Source: Panorpa germanica (Eukaryota > Arthropoda > Insecta > Mecoptera > Panorpidae). Taken from it: DNA of 64,000 nt. The DNA is taken from positions 5,518,001 through 5,582,000 of the forward strand of contig OY783205.1 of assembly GCA_963678705.1 (NCBI GenBank), in the 5' to 3' direction. Positions 45,988 through 58,520 of this stretch are shown piece by piece. The notes under the pieces were generated by a model, which did not search any database, had not been told where the DNA came from, and was given only the letters and a program-made list of their open reading frames with translations. Numbering within the stretch: the stretch's first letter is position 1; each line of letters begins with the position of its first letter. The position numbers and the translations under genes are program-made.

Positions 45988-47341
45988 TAGTGATATATAT
46001 AATTAGTGAATAAGTTGGTTCAAGATATTAGTGTTAAAATGCGGTTTAAAGGGACACACAATACGTCATATTGTGACGTTATAAGATACTTATTAAAAGG
46101 ATTGTGTTTATTAAAAGCAAAACGCAGTTAAGATCTTTATAGGTTTATTATGGATGACTGTTAATAATTGAATGCAATATTCATATTTGTATATCAATAT
46201 CTTGCTTTTATTTTTAATTAATGTTAGTTTTAAGATTTCTTTGTCTTAATTTATTTATATTTTATGCCTAGTTGCTTCATATACACTGCTCTCTGTGGAC
46301 AAACCATAATATTTCTTATGTAAACATCCTTCGTTTTACGATTCACTTCTACTAGTTCGTATCGTTCTTATCGCTTCAACTCTCAAACCTACAGCACGCT
46401 TAACCTTTTCAGTGCATATACATAAAATAATAATTACACACATTTTTATTTATAACTTAAACCGTGAGTTACATTTACCTAGTGTCGTAACTAGTTTTCT
46501 TATTAACTAAAGTATTTAATCAATTTATATGTAATTCAATAGTGTAGTTTAAAATAAATGTAATCTAAAAAAGTTCTGATGTTCTGCTGTGTCTTTTGAT
46601 ATAAATAAAAAATTGCTATTAATTAGTTAATAGCTAAAAGGTCCTTCATAACAAAATTGTGCGCCCACTAAGCTATTGAAAGGAACTAAGCGACTTTTGC
46701 CATTCAAGAACTTGGATACCGCCGACAGATCGCAGATACGCCTTAGCAGCTTATAGATCTCTATAAGGTCCAAACTCCATAACCAATGACCATTATATTC
46801 TAAATAACAAACCATTTTGAATCTACTAAGCTGTTGAACTAAAGTAGATTTTCTTATAACTTAATTGAATTGTCTTCACATTCACCCTATGTAGTCCCCT
46901 TGATTTGTCAAATTTTCACATTTTTACTAAATTAATTTGGGTAGGATTAGCTTTAGGGGGTAAGTGCCTTCTAGAACATTTACATTCCAGTGTCCTGGAA
47001 GTAATCATAGTCAATATCCAGTGTAAATTGATTATAAATTCCATTCAATCTAGTATGATCATGTTTTTTGTTTTGTACGCGATTTATTTCAGTGCATCAA
47101 CTACATCGTTATTAGCATCGTTATCAATAAAGAACAGCATACGCATTAAAAACATTTGTAACGTACAGTTTAAAAATTATATTTATAAATAGAAGTATGT
47201 GTAGAATATGTTTCGCGTTGATTTATTTGATTTATTTTCCATCTGTGGGCCCTTATCCAAATATTCAGAAAGTCATTAGAAGCAAACCTGTTTAGGTCCT
47301 TCTTATTTAAATTCATTACATAAAGTTATGGGTTTTTTTAG
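45988..47341. other. Mostly non-coding, upstream of the PPP1R15-like exon
   Basis: No supported gene. A 62-codon minus frame at 46627-46815 (ending FNSLVGAQFCYEGPFSY) lies in a less AT-rich patch and could be a real exon, but I recognise nothing in it. Earlier exons of the gene ending at 47686 may lie here or further left. Confidence 0.35.
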
Positions 47342-47686
47342 ATTTTGTTTCAACAAACTTACAAACGGCGTGCCGCTAGCAATAAACCAGGACCGGCAGT
47401 GACACGGACCCCGGCTCCGGCTCTGGCCCCGTCTGTTCGGGGGAGTGAACTTATGCAAACTAGAGGGACAACTAGATACTCTACTGATGGGAGCCGCGCT
47501 ATCAGAGTCTGGCTGTTTGCTTATCAACAGGCGTTAAAATACGACGGAAACGAAGCCCTTGAAGAAGAATTAAAGAAATTTGATTTCTGGATGCGCTGCT
47601 CTTATATTGAAACGGAACTGCAGGCTGTACTCTTACCGGATCATAGAGACAGGATATTCAAAGAACGGTTTCACAGTTTAGACTAG
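47342..47686 (+). CDS. Last exon of a diverged PPP1R15-like gene
   Basis: Open from a likely acceptor (TTTTTTTAG at 47333-47341) to a TAG at 47684-47686, 114 codons. The first third is basic and Pro/Ala-rich (GPAVTRTPAPALAPS). Then comes AIRVWLFAYQQALKYDG, matching the xMxVWxFAYxxAR core of the cluster's proteins, a helical acidic segment (EALEEELKKFDFW), and a C-terminus LLPDHRDRIFKERF like the RDRxRF tail of PPP1R15. The RVxF docking motif expected before the core is not evident (TTRYSTDGSR stands there), so PP1 binding is doubtful. No ATG that clearly starts the protein is seen; upstream exons are expected. Confidence 0.5.
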   Translation: MLFQQTYKRRAASNKPGPAVTRTPAPALAPSVRGSELMQTRGTTRYSTDGSRAIRVWLFAYQQALKYDGNEALEEELKKFDFWMRCSYIETELQAVLLPDHRDRIFKERFHSLD

Positions 47687-50600
47687 GCGCAGACTTAAAT
47701 TGCTATTCATGATATGGCTATTACTGTTAATATGTTGCCTCACTTTTATAATTTTGTTTTTGATCCATTTTTTCTTATTTAGAAAACGCCGTTAATAACT
47801 ATGAAATAATTTGAAGCAGGAAACTACCCGATGCGGCGACTTAAAGCAATGTTGTCACTTGTCAAGATAATATTTAATTATCATTATTAAAAAAGATGCT
47901 TTTATGTAGAGCGCCATTTTCCGTTTATTTAAAAACATTAAGGCACAAAGTGCAAGGTGCTTTTTGCATAGTAATATGTATGTATTTATATTATAAATGT
48001 AAGATTACTTAGGTTTGCGCACACTTTGACAAGAATGTCTTAAGATAGTCTACGTAATTAGTACGGATTAATGAAACAAACAGACACGCGCGACAACATT
48101 CTCCTTCGACATTCGCAAATGCAGAGTGCGCCTACCCATGCAACCTGTGTAACTTTCGTCTTTACCGGGTGAGGACAACGCGTGTTTATTGTTTACGTTG
48201 TTCACATTTTATATGATAGACGTTCTGTTATTTATAAATGGGCTTGTGCCCTATGTCTTCATTTCTATAAAAGTGTACTATATATTGATAAAGTGGGTTA
48301 CTAGAACCTCAAATGTTCAATTATTTTTTAATAACTCATTGTATGTTAAAGGATATTAACAATTAAAAAGGTCATTTTGTATCTTTAATTTTTAAAGGGA
48401 TTCAACGTTGTACACATTCCAAATGCATGTGACATCACAATCCTTGTGTAAGGTTACCACTCTTACAGCTCATAAATCTCTGCAATATGTATTTATATAT
48501 CAAAATATCAAATATTATTGACAGTTATTTCAAGGAACAATAAAGTTTCAATATTATGTCTGCCTTAGCAGGGTTAAATAAAATAAAAACTTATTATTCT
48601 TTGACTTGACTTGATTATTTCGACTACCAACTAGTAACTAACTTTCTATTCTTTTTTCAATATAACATCTTCCCTAATAAAATAATTGAACATAGAATAA
48701 ATATTTGTTTCCTTTATTTAGACACAGTCGATATGGTATCATTGATAACAAAGATTTTGTTTGCCGTCATTGTAATCTTATGTACATGGTGTTATGTACT
48801 TAGCAAATATTTGTTTTAAGGAGGCACTAAACTTTAAGAAGAACAACTAAATATAATGATAATATGTAGATGAATGATGACAGAAAGATAATATTGCCTG
48901 GGTTTATTAATTTTAGCTTTCACACAAAATCTATGGTATCTGCCGGGTAACAGGTGTGAGCATTTATTAGATATCTCTCGTGATATCTATTTTATGTAGC
49001 AAGGTTTTATCTAAAATTAAATGTGGTGTTTAAGATTAAATGTGGAAAATGTTACCTTTGCTAAAATTAAAAATACAACATTTTGATAATTTTAGAAAGA
49101 GATCTATACCTTTTTGAAACGTCGCTGAAGTTAGAGAAAATTTAATTTTTTTTATACTCTGTGGCACTTAAACAACTCTTTCTGAATTGGTACCTGGGTT
49201 AAATGGCGAATGTCAGATATATGTGCAGTGTACAATTGTACATATTATCTTATTATTATAAATTGTCTTATTTAAAAGGACAGAAAGATATTTATATTTG
49301 CTTTCTTGTTGATTTTAGTTATCGAATAAGTCACCAATGAGGGTCACTATTAGAAGAATTAGAAATTTTATATTAAGTATAGACGTAATTACCCAGTAAA
49401 CAATTTGGTGAAGTGCCCTATTTGGTGAAGTTTGAGTCACTCGTACAATTATATTCTAACGCTTTACAAGTTCTCTACCTGTCCCAGATTTTGTGTTAGT
49501 TGTTAGAATTTTTTCATAATAATATTCTTTCTTTTTCCAACATCATTTATTAAGTATTTCTGTTTCTTTCCCACATGGATATATTTTTTTTAAGTTCACT
49601 TTCATCTCATTTATTCCAAAGTGAGAGAGAAACGAGATGCGGTTAGACAAGTACAATACTTGTATAGTATTTTGTTCAGTACAGTATGCTTAAAGTAAAT
49701 GCTATCCTTTTTCAACAAATATTTCTTTAATGGTAATAGACAGACGCTATCTCCCTCAATCCCCGAATATAATGTACTTAAACGAAGATAGTATCTAGCG
49801 ATGGTAAGACAGAGGTTTTAAACCTAACGCAGATCTGCCGATCGTGAATTTTTGAATCGCCAAAACAATGTAAAAAACTAATATAACGAGTATTGTTGAA
49901 GATGAATAATATTCATTAAAAAAATCACGATCCGTACTAAAGATTACATCTATTTATTTCTTCATTTAAATATTTATATTTTGCAGACTCTAAAAAGTAG
50001 AATTCCATTAAGTTTTATACCCCTGCTAGTGTCAAGTTTATAACTCCGGTCATAAATCATAAACCGACTCCGCTTTTAATTCAGCAGTGAACCGTCGTTG
50101 CGATCTCTGTAGGTCATAAAAAGGGCCTTTCCTATGAACGACTGAATAGAAAACGAACGCGTTCCAGACAAAAAACTCATGATATGTAATAGAAATTAAG
50201 TAGAATTTACTCCAAAATGTTTACTGGGTAATTATATTTTTTACAGATAAAAACAGGAAATTTTGTAATGTAGAAATAATAATAGGTTCTTGAGTCTTTG
50301 CTTTAGATTACCTTGCGTATTTCAACAAAACAACTTTGCTTTTAAAGAACGCCTTCAATGAAACTTCTAAATACGCTTCTTACTAATATCCATATTTATC
50401 TTAGTTCTCTGACGTCATATCTCTAAATTTAATTCATATGGCTGTCGTACTGTCATATTTCTATTAATTATATTATTATTAATTGAAGTTTCTCATATTT
50501 TATACAAATAGTGATAAGGAGAATAATATTTGGCAGGTAAAATATGAATAGTTGTTATTATCTTAAAGCAAATACCCTAACTCTAGCACTGGCGTCATTG

Positions 50601-51060
50601 TTAATTATATACGAGTATAACAAATTATTTTATTAAACTTTATGATACTTTTCAGCACTATATATTTAGGGCCAAAGTACTATATATTGGAAGCTGCCAA
50701 AGAAATGTAAGAGGCAATTAACTAGCTAGCTAAACTACATCATCAAAAATCAAGAAGGATTTTGGTTTATATACAATTACATTAATTAAATAATGTAATA
50801 CTTGTCTTTTTTAGGAAGAATTTTTATGTATATACATATACATTACAAGAAACATTGTTAACTAAATATTGCGTTTTTTTTTTATTTATAAATTTTTTGA
50901 TATTTATAATAATTCAAACATCCACGCATTGCCGCCTCTTTTGTGTCTTGCAAGCACTTCTCGCCAAACAAAGGCAGAGATTCCTGGCCAATAACATGAA
51001 TATATCATAGGACCAAAGCTTAACACGGGAGTGACCGATCTATTATATATATTATTTTTG
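47687..51060. other. Gene-free stretch, nothing recognised
   Basis: Contains the presumed 3' UTR of the exon ending at 47686 and otherwise AT-rich DNA without genes. A somewhat GC-richer patch around 48065-48190 has no open frame. Confidence 0.4.
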
Positions 51061-51670
51061 GTCTTGGTTCTCAGTACAATTAAGTCTGTGACAGTGAGTG
51101 AAACGTCTTCACGAAAAAAATTGAAATTTGTATTAAAGTGAACAAAATAAAAGTAAGTAATTAATTTATTATTAAGTATTATATTGAATATATTTGTAAC
51201 TTTTCGTTTTGGTAATTATTTACAGTAGCTACACTTGTTGTTTCGAAAATTTAAAAAAATAGTATTAGGTATTGTACATTACAAAATTACCTGAAATATA
51301 TACAATTTACTATGAAATATTAATTATGTATTTATACCACTCTTTATTAAAAAATAGACAGCATTTATGGTTAAAGTTGACCAATAAATGTGAAAATGAC
51401 GCCATTTTCATTTATGTATAAAACAGTGTCATTTTATTTCTAACCTCATGTTGTAAATTTCAACTTTAACCAATAATATTGTCTATTTCTAAATAAAAAG
51501 TGAAATAACGAATATCACGTAGAAATGTACACGTGTTTTTAGTATTCAACAAGCATCTTGGTTTTTACATTAACTTCATTCAAATCTAATGTATGCTTGT
51601 GATAAGAAACGTGCTGTAACATGAATAGTATCTAACCTATGGTATCTTTGTTTTTAGGTTAGAATCTACA
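51061..51670 (+). promoter_or_regulatory. Probable 5' UTR exon and first intron of the RING-H2 gene
   Basis: A non-coding exon ending at AAAATAAAA/GTAAGTAA (about 51151) and an acceptor TGTTTTTAG at about 51657, 14 bases before the start codon. The transcription start is not determined. Confidence 0.35.
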
Positions 51671-52757
51671 ATGAGTGGTGTTGACCTTAGGGTATGTATT
51701 TTTATTATTTTTAAACATATTTAGTATTTTTGCATTTGCTAAACTTTTAATGGTCATTGCAATTCCTTTTATGATATTTTTAGGAAGAACTAGAACGGTT
51801 ACTGCTTCGCACGGAAGGTGAAGGTGACATTAATGATGGTGTCATCCGTATATCTGAGGTTGGAAATGATAGTCCCAACTTGTATACACGAGAATATGTA
51901 ATAGACTACCTAGATAAAACTTTGCCGGCTTATAAATACGAGAAGAGTGATTCATCTGGAGGAGAAATCAAAGAAGAATGTTCTATCTGTCTTGGTGTAT
52001 ATGAGAAAGACGAGGAAATCAGGTGAGGCTTAACACTTCCTGCCCGAATTGGGTTGGGAATTGTTTTTTAAAACCATTAATGAAATATTGGTTAATAAAC
52101 GTATATTGGCGTGTTTAATTTATTAAATATCAAAAATTGCAATATACCTATTTAAAGTTTGAATGTGCTATCCTTGTAGTTGATAACGTCACATGCTTGT
52201 TAAAATATAATAAGTAATGTTATTTATTTTTTGTTTTATATTACGACTTTATATTGAAACATTTTGGGTTTGTTATTGCTTTGACGGTTAATTCTGCATC
52301 TCTTTTGCACGTTTCTTTTTTTTAACAGTGATTCTAAAGGTTGACAAATGGTAGATAAGATGAAGGTGAGGAAGGAATGTCGTCGTAAACTCGGTCTTTT
52401 GCTGTAAATTTTACTTCTTTAATTAAAAAATTCCAAAAAAATGACTTTCAATCGTCGATAACTCTTATAATATTGCGAATGGAATAAAAATAATTGGATA
52501 TTTGAGGTTTTCATAGCCAACTTTATCAATACACAGTGCACAACCAAATTTCTAATTAAAGTTTTATTTGTGTTTTTAGGCAAATATCATGCAATCACAA
52601 TTTTCACAAAAACTGTATAGAAAATTGGATCATGGAGAAAAACAGCTGTCCAATGTGCCGAAGCACGGTAATATCTGAAAGACGAGATGGCGCAGGACCT
52701 TATTATCTTCTAGTCCAACCAAATGGAAATTTTAGTGTTGTAAGGATACATGAGTAA
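51671..52757 (+). CDS. RING-H2 finger protein, 145 aa, three exons
   Basis: A probable E3 ubiquitin ligase. Exons are 51671-51691 (MSGVDLR), 51784-52022 and 52580-52757; donors GTATGT and GTGAGG, acceptors TTTTTAG, phases 0 and 2, and the frame stays open to TAA. The acidic N-terminal half (residues 8-70) has no known domain. The RING-H2 finger covers residues 73-113: C73-x2-C76 (CSIC), C91-x-H93 and H96-x2-C99 (CNHNFHKNC), then W103 and C110-x2-C113 (CPMC). That is the C3H2C3 ligand set, with the Trp that contacts the E2. The tail (YYLLVQPNGNFSVVRIHE) is short. All ligands and splice sites are intact, so I take it as a functional host gene; the specific orthologue is not known to me. Confidence 0.8.
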
Positions 52758-53954
52758 GACATGGATCTGATGTATTACTTTTCGCCTTGTTCATTAAATA
52801 AAAATATGTAATTTCTAATAAAAAAAATTTATATGTAATACAATAAATGTTGCTTTAGTTATTTTATTTTTAAAACCCTTTCACACAAATTGATATCTGG
52901 TGGACCCTCAGATACTGAATTATTATCGTTTTTGAAATAAGAAAATAAAATTTCGTTAGAAAAAATATGTCATTTTTAAAAAAAGTCAAAAATTTCTTAG
53001 TTTTACAAAAAAAGGTCTTTGAATTTAAATAAAATGCCAGAAAATCGTTAATCATTGAAATTTATTGTTCTTCATTTTAGAGCATAACAAACATAACTAC
53101 ATTAAATTCTCTACTCGTAAAAAAACAGGATCGCGTAGATATTAAAAATGTTATGAAGCAGTTTTTTATTTTAGAGCATAATGATCATAATTGCTTTAAA
53201 ATATTTAAAAGAATTAAAAAAATAACCTTGAATTTAATAAAGCTTAGCTATCATTACACCTGGCAGACCGGCAACATTACTTACGTGCAAAATTTAAGAG
53301 GAAAGTCTTGTATTTTGCAATGATTTTGTGACAATATTATGTAACCGTTTATGTTACATATATGCTACATTCCTCATACGTTAACCCCACACAACTCTAC
53401 AAAGTGTTATTACAATATGTGTTACCTTAAATATGAAGTATGAGCTACCTCATACAAAGTAATTCATATTTCAAAATATGCAAGTAAAGTAATTTTAAAA
53501 TTAAAATAATAAATGAATAAATATATAAACATGTACAAGAAAGTATTCAATAAAAATAATATTTAAATATATGGTATTTTTACCATATTATTATTGTTAT
53601 TTATGTTTCTTTATTTCTTTTCGTACACATTGTAAACTATTTATTTAAATAGAAGACATAATACACTTGCAAATATTAAATCCAACAAGTGTATAGACTT
53701 TTCCGCGAATGTCAGTTGGACCCCACTAGTACTGCTCATTTTCGAACATTTCGCTGTAATTTTTCGCTAACTTCAGCGACGTCTTTTTAAAACCATTTTT
53801 CATCTCAAGAAATGTAAAAAAATTGTATTAACAACTACTTTTCACCATACAAACTATATACAAGTATATTCACAAATAATAGTACATATGGTTGCATACG
53901 GATATGTACCTGTTTAAAAATATAGTATATACTAACTTATATATTGTAATTATA
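52758..53954. other. 3' UTR of the RING-H2 gene, then gene-free DNA
   Basis: AATAAA at about 52797 and 52840 suit polyadenylation of the RING gene. Nothing else recognised. Confidence 0.45.
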
Positions 53955-53965
53955 AGGAGTTAGCA

Positions 53966-55270
53966 ATGCGACGGGTGTGGGGATTAGGAGAAAAGGTATT
54001 TGGGGGGGTGGACATACAAAAGAGACAATGCATGTTCGACAGATTAATAACCAGTATGATGATGTATGGAACAGAGATTTGGAGGTGGAAGGAGCAAGAG
54101 AAGTTGGAAAGAATACAGGAGAGATATATTAAATGGTTACTAGGGCTGGACAGGTGCACGGCGGGATACATGGTCATGGAGGAGCTAAAAAGGGATAAGA
54201 TACGAATTAAAACAGGTGAAAGAGCATTAAAATTTTTAAAAAAGATTTGGGATAGTAATGTACCTCAATACCTTATAGAAAAAGATATAAAACACATAAG
54301 AAGGACAGCAAGGCTTAGATTGGGAAATGAGGAAAAAGGAAACAGATACTGGGAAAGTAGTGAGGAAAGAAAGTGTATAGTGTGCGGAACGGAGGACGAA
54401 ACACTGGAGCACATTAAGTTTGAGTGTAAGGAAAAAGTAGTGAGCGAAAGGAATATTGGCCAGCTATTAAAGGGAGGCAGTGAAGGAAAGAGGTGGATGG
54501 CGGAAATAGTAAACGAAATAGAATTAGGTGAAATAAAAACACAGATTCAAAAACTCAAGGAAAAGAAAGCACCAGGTAGAGATGGACTAAAGAACGAGGC
54601 GTGGAAAGCTGGGCAAGAAAGGATAGAGAAAGGATTACTGACAGCGATGAACAAGATATGGAAAGGAGGAAACCTGCCAGACAGCTGGAGAGAAGGGGTA
54701 ATAACGCCGATATATAAAAAGGGAAATAGACATGAAGCCAAAAATTACAGGGGTATCACACTACTGAACACAGGGTACAGGATTTATGCAGGGATTGTGA
54801 GAGAAAGACTGGAAGAAGAGGTAAAAGTAAAAGAAATACTTCCCGAGACACAAGCAGGCTTTAGAAAGGGACGAGGGACTTTAGACAATATATACGCACT
54901 GAACCATGTAGTTGAAAAAGAGCTAAGGGAAAAAGGGGGACAGATATATGCAATGTTCATCGACCTTAAAGCGGCGTTTGACATGGTCGACAGACAGAAA
55001 TTGTGGAAGTACATGAGAAAGAAAAAAATAGATGAGGACATAATGGAATGTATTGAAGAAATTTACGAAGAAACAAGAATGAGAATAAGAGTTAGGGGTG
55101 AAGAATCAGAAGAATTCTGGACAGACAAGGGGTTGAGGCAAGGTTGTCCTCTGAGCCCCATTTTATTTGCGATATATACAGCAGACTTGGAGGGGGTAAT
55201 GGAAAGAGGACAAGATGGGGGGGGTGCTAATAGGAAGGCACTACAAGATATGGACTTTAGCATACGCTGA
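53966..55270 (+). pseudogene. LINE ORF2: C-terminal end fused to reverse transcriptase
   Basis: A single 434-codon frame. Residues 1-183 are an ORF2 C-terminus with the zinc motif CIVCGTEDETLEHIKFEC (C-x2-C-x8-H-x4-C), lacking about 80 residues present in the second copy. From about residue 190 the order restarts with a reverse-transcriptase domain: APGRDGLKNEAWK, GFRKGRGTLDNIYALN, MFIDLKAAFDMVDR (motif A) and GLRQGCPLSPILFAIY (motif B). The frame is lost at a run of seven G (about 55216-55222). The frame order is C-terminus before catalytic domain, so it cannot be an ordinary LINE protein. Confidence 0.7.
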
Positions 55271-56353
55271 CGATATAGTCCTGTTGGCAAAAAGGGAAGG
55301 AGAGCTGCAGGAGATGGCACACCGGCTAGGGAGGTATATAGACAGGAAAGGACTAGAGTTAAACGTGGAAAAGACAAAAATTATAGTATTTAAAAAAGGG
55401 GGTGGAAAAGGGAGAAATAAAAGGTGGAAATACAAGACAGAGGACATTGAGGAAGTAGAAGAATTTAAATATCTGGGCTACACTTTTAAAAAGAATAATG
55501 GAGAAGAGGCGCAGATAAGGGAGGTGGCAAAGAAGGCAGAGCAAGCAATGCGACGGGTATGGGACTAGGGGAAAAGGTATTTGGGGGGGACATACAAAAG
55601 AGAATATGGATATTTGATAGACTGATGTTGTATGGAGCAGAGGTTTGGGGGTGGAAGGAACAAGAAAAGTTGGAAAGAATACAGGTGAGATATATGAAAT
55701 GGGTACTAGGGCTGGACAGGTGCACGCCAGGATACATGGTGATGGAGGAGCTAAAAAGGGATAAGATACGAATTAAAACAGGGGAAAGGGCAGTAAAATA
55801 CGAGGAGAAATTGAACAGAGCGGAAAGCAAAATTTTAAAGAAAATAAGAGAGGATAACATAAAGAATGGGGGGGGAGGAGGTCCAAAAAAGAGAAAGGAG
55901 TACTTTGAAAGGAATGGAATGGCGATCGAGGAGGCAGAGAGGAGAAGAGAAGGTGGCGCAAGTGTGGAAGAGGAGCTAAGGAGAAGGGATAAGGAGACAC
56001 AACAGCAGGAGAGAATGGGAAGAATAGAAAAATGTAACTACAATAAAAGATATAAGAGGTTATGGGAAAATAATGTACCTCAGTACCTTATAGAAAAAGA
56101 CATAAAACACATAAGAAGAACAGCAAGGTTTAGATTGGGAAATGAGGAAAAAGGAAACAGATACTGGGAAAAGAGTGAGGAAAGAAAGTGTAGAATGTGT
56201 GGAGCGGAGGACGAAACACTGGAGCACATTAAGTTTGAGTGTAAGGAAAAAGTAGCGAGCGAAAGGAATATTGGACAGCTATTAAAGGGAGGCAGTGAAG
56301 GAAAGAGGTGGATGGCGGAAATAGTAAGAAGGAAAGGAAAGACAGGAGAATAA
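55215..56353 (+). pseudogene. LINE ORF2: catalytic YADD block and C-terminus
   Basis: The frame 55215-55568 holds reverse-transcriptase motif C (TLAYADDIVLLAKREGEL) and the following thumb-like region. It stops after MRRVW because a G run is one base shorter than in the first copy (TGGGACTAG against TGGGGATTAG). The frame 55559-56353 continues with DRLMLYGAEVWGWKEQEKLE, a long Lys/Glu-rich stretch and the zinc motif CRMCGAEDETLEHIKFEC. Confidence 0.7.
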
Positions 56354-56570
56354 ATAAGCTGGTGGAGAATAATAGAGAGGGTCAAAAGAAGAAGAAGCAG
56401 AAAGCACTTTTGGAAGTAGTAAAAGTCTAGAATATTTTAAGTTTAGTTTTAAGTTTGAATGTATATAGGAATGAAATGTATTAGAAATATAATACTGTAG
56501 ATTGTAAAGCCGAAAGTCACACACAATTAATATATATAATAATAAAATATCTCACATTCATTGTGAAGTA

Positions 56571-57229
56571 AAATTTATTGTTTTATATTTTTGTAGATTT
56601 GTTTATTTATATGGTTGATATATTTGTTTATTTTTTATTTGATTATCATTTAGTGAGTTAATTCTTTGCCAGTCATGAGCTACATATATTGCTTCTTCGG
56701 AAATCGAACCAGGACCTACGAATAGCTGAGTGTTAGAGTAAATGTTGCAATAGAGTGAGAGAACCTACACAGACTGCACTACAGAAGGAAAGGGAAGATA
56801 TGAGAGAAATTTAAAAAAATTACATTGTGACTAAAGACAGCATTAATACAACTCAAGTTCCCTGTAAACATTTTGGAGTCACTTTGATATCATATAGAAA
56901 ATGTGTATGAAATTTTTAATTTACACTTCAGAAATGAAATATCTATTTTATTGACTACGAATGGCGAAGCCACTCCACCTGTCGGAATACAAATGAGTAT
57001 AAAGTTGATGCGAAGTGTAATTAAAGTGCAATAGTGATAGAAACGTCACAAAACAGGATACACTATATTGGGCAATATTTGACGTTCAGAAAGATATTGA
57101 TTGGTATAAATAATTTTAAGCTTACTTTCATCGCATTTATAATTTTTTGTAACAAAACACGTCCTTACTTTTACAAAGCTGTCCAACTCACTGCGCGCGT
57201 TGTAAAATGACGGTGTTTGGTAAATAGAT
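56571..57229. other. Gene-free stretch with a box-B-like sequence
   Basis: No gene. On the minus strand, GGTCCTGGTTCGATTTCC (about 56699-56716) contains a good RNA polymerase III box B. A matching box A was not found, so a worn tRNA-derived SINE is only possible. Confidence 0.3.
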
Positions 57230-58520
57230 ATACTCCTACAAAGGCGCCTACAAAGTTTTCCAAATTTTAATATTTTGTAGAGGAAAAATTTCTAAGACTT
57301 TCTGCGTTCCTGAAATTTTCCCTGAGTTTCCCTGGAAGAAATGATTCTGTAAAAACCGGAAAATTCCAAAAGATTCTTTTGCAAATATCTCATGAACAAG
57401 AAATGATAGAAAACTGAAAATTGGGGTGTGAATTGAGAAAATAATTTTATACATTTTCTTATAATTTAAAATCCGAAATTTGAGTACAGTAGCGGCACGA
57501 ATTTCTAAAGAGAATGTTAGAATAGAGTTAGAATATTGAAATTTGGTATGTAGTCTGCCTGTAAATAGTAATTAATGGAAAAAATAGAAAACTTTAAATT
57601 TCCAGTAGCGGTGAGAGTTAAAACCGAAAAATCTAAAAATATAAAATAAAGAAAATTTTAACTTGCGATATGTATAAATACACTAATTGTGCAAAATTTC
57701 CAATAATTGGAACACCAAAATTTTTAATGCAGTAGCGGCGCGATTTTTAGGGCAATGGACCAAAAGGGCTATAACGTTCAAATTTAAAACGTAGGCCCAC
57801 TATAAACGGTTATTAAAGAAAAACTATAGAAAACTGCAAATTTCCAGAGCCGGCGGGCAAAATCTAGAAATATCAAAAATAAAGAGATAAAAGGCTATAA
57901 TTTAGTACATATGTTCTTGTATACAAACAAAATAAATTCCCATGCCTATAATTTGACAAATTTAGGTCAGTGCCGGAGGTATGTGGGGGGCACTAATGCT
58001 ATAATATAAATACCAAGCTGATATTTAGTATGAAGATCTAGATTGATATATTAATAACAAAAATATTAAAAAAAACTACATTTACCTAAGTGTGATAGTA
58101 GGGCAGGAGATGATAAACTCATTATAAGAACAATATTGAAGTACAACGATGATATTTTGCATGTAGAATATTAAATAGAAGAAAAATATTTCTCTATATG
58201 TTAGATATTCAAATTACATCCTGTAGAAGAATTGGATTGATATTTGGCGCGTTTGTAGGCAAAGTGCTACGAAATCGGACGGGAGGAAGAGGAGTGCAGG
58301 AAGATAGCCAACAACACCAAAGACAAAATAAAAAAATTAAAACTATGTAAGTGCATATTTGCCATAATTGCTCTATAAACGGTCATTTATAAAAGGAACA
58401 GAAAATATTTGGTACTAGCAAAATAAACTGCTGACTAAAATTTGACAATTTTACTTCAGTAGCGAGGATAAATGGGGAGACTAATATTATATCGTAAATA
58501 TAAATATGAAAAATAGAATG
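57230..58520 (+). mobile_element. R element copy, longest uninterrupted
   Basis: Parallels 3361-4188 from GGCGCCTACAAAGTT onward and continues through the equivalent of the H1 insertion site (TAGATTGATATATTAATAAC, about 58030) to the GTAGCGAGGATAAATGGGGA block at 58461. GCGG motifs lie at 57486, 57602, 57730, 57843 and 57967, the same period of about 120 bp. No Helitron 3' hairpin is seen at its right edge. Confidence 0.6.

Larger units (their letters stand above)
53955..56570 (+). mobile_element. Two fused non-LTR retrotransposon (LINE) copies
   Basis: A 5'-truncated copy supplies only the C-terminal end of ORF2 (53966 to about 54512). It is joined without a gap to the reverse-transcriptase part of another copy (about 54513-55568), which continues into its own C-terminal end (55559-56353) and a 3' tail ending near AATAATAAAATAT at 56540-56551. 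The two C-terminal ends share long blocks (for example VMEELKRDKIRIKTGERA and EDETLEHIKFECKEKV). The type looks like R1/jockey-group LINEs. Confidence 0.65.

Noticed and set aside
54547..56524. Several minus-strand frames of 60-124 codons
   Set aside because: Shadows of the purine-rich LINE ORF2 on the plus strand.
56699..56790. tRNA gene on the minus strand
   Set aside because: A good box B is present, but no box A or cloverleaf could be drawn; at most a worn SINE.
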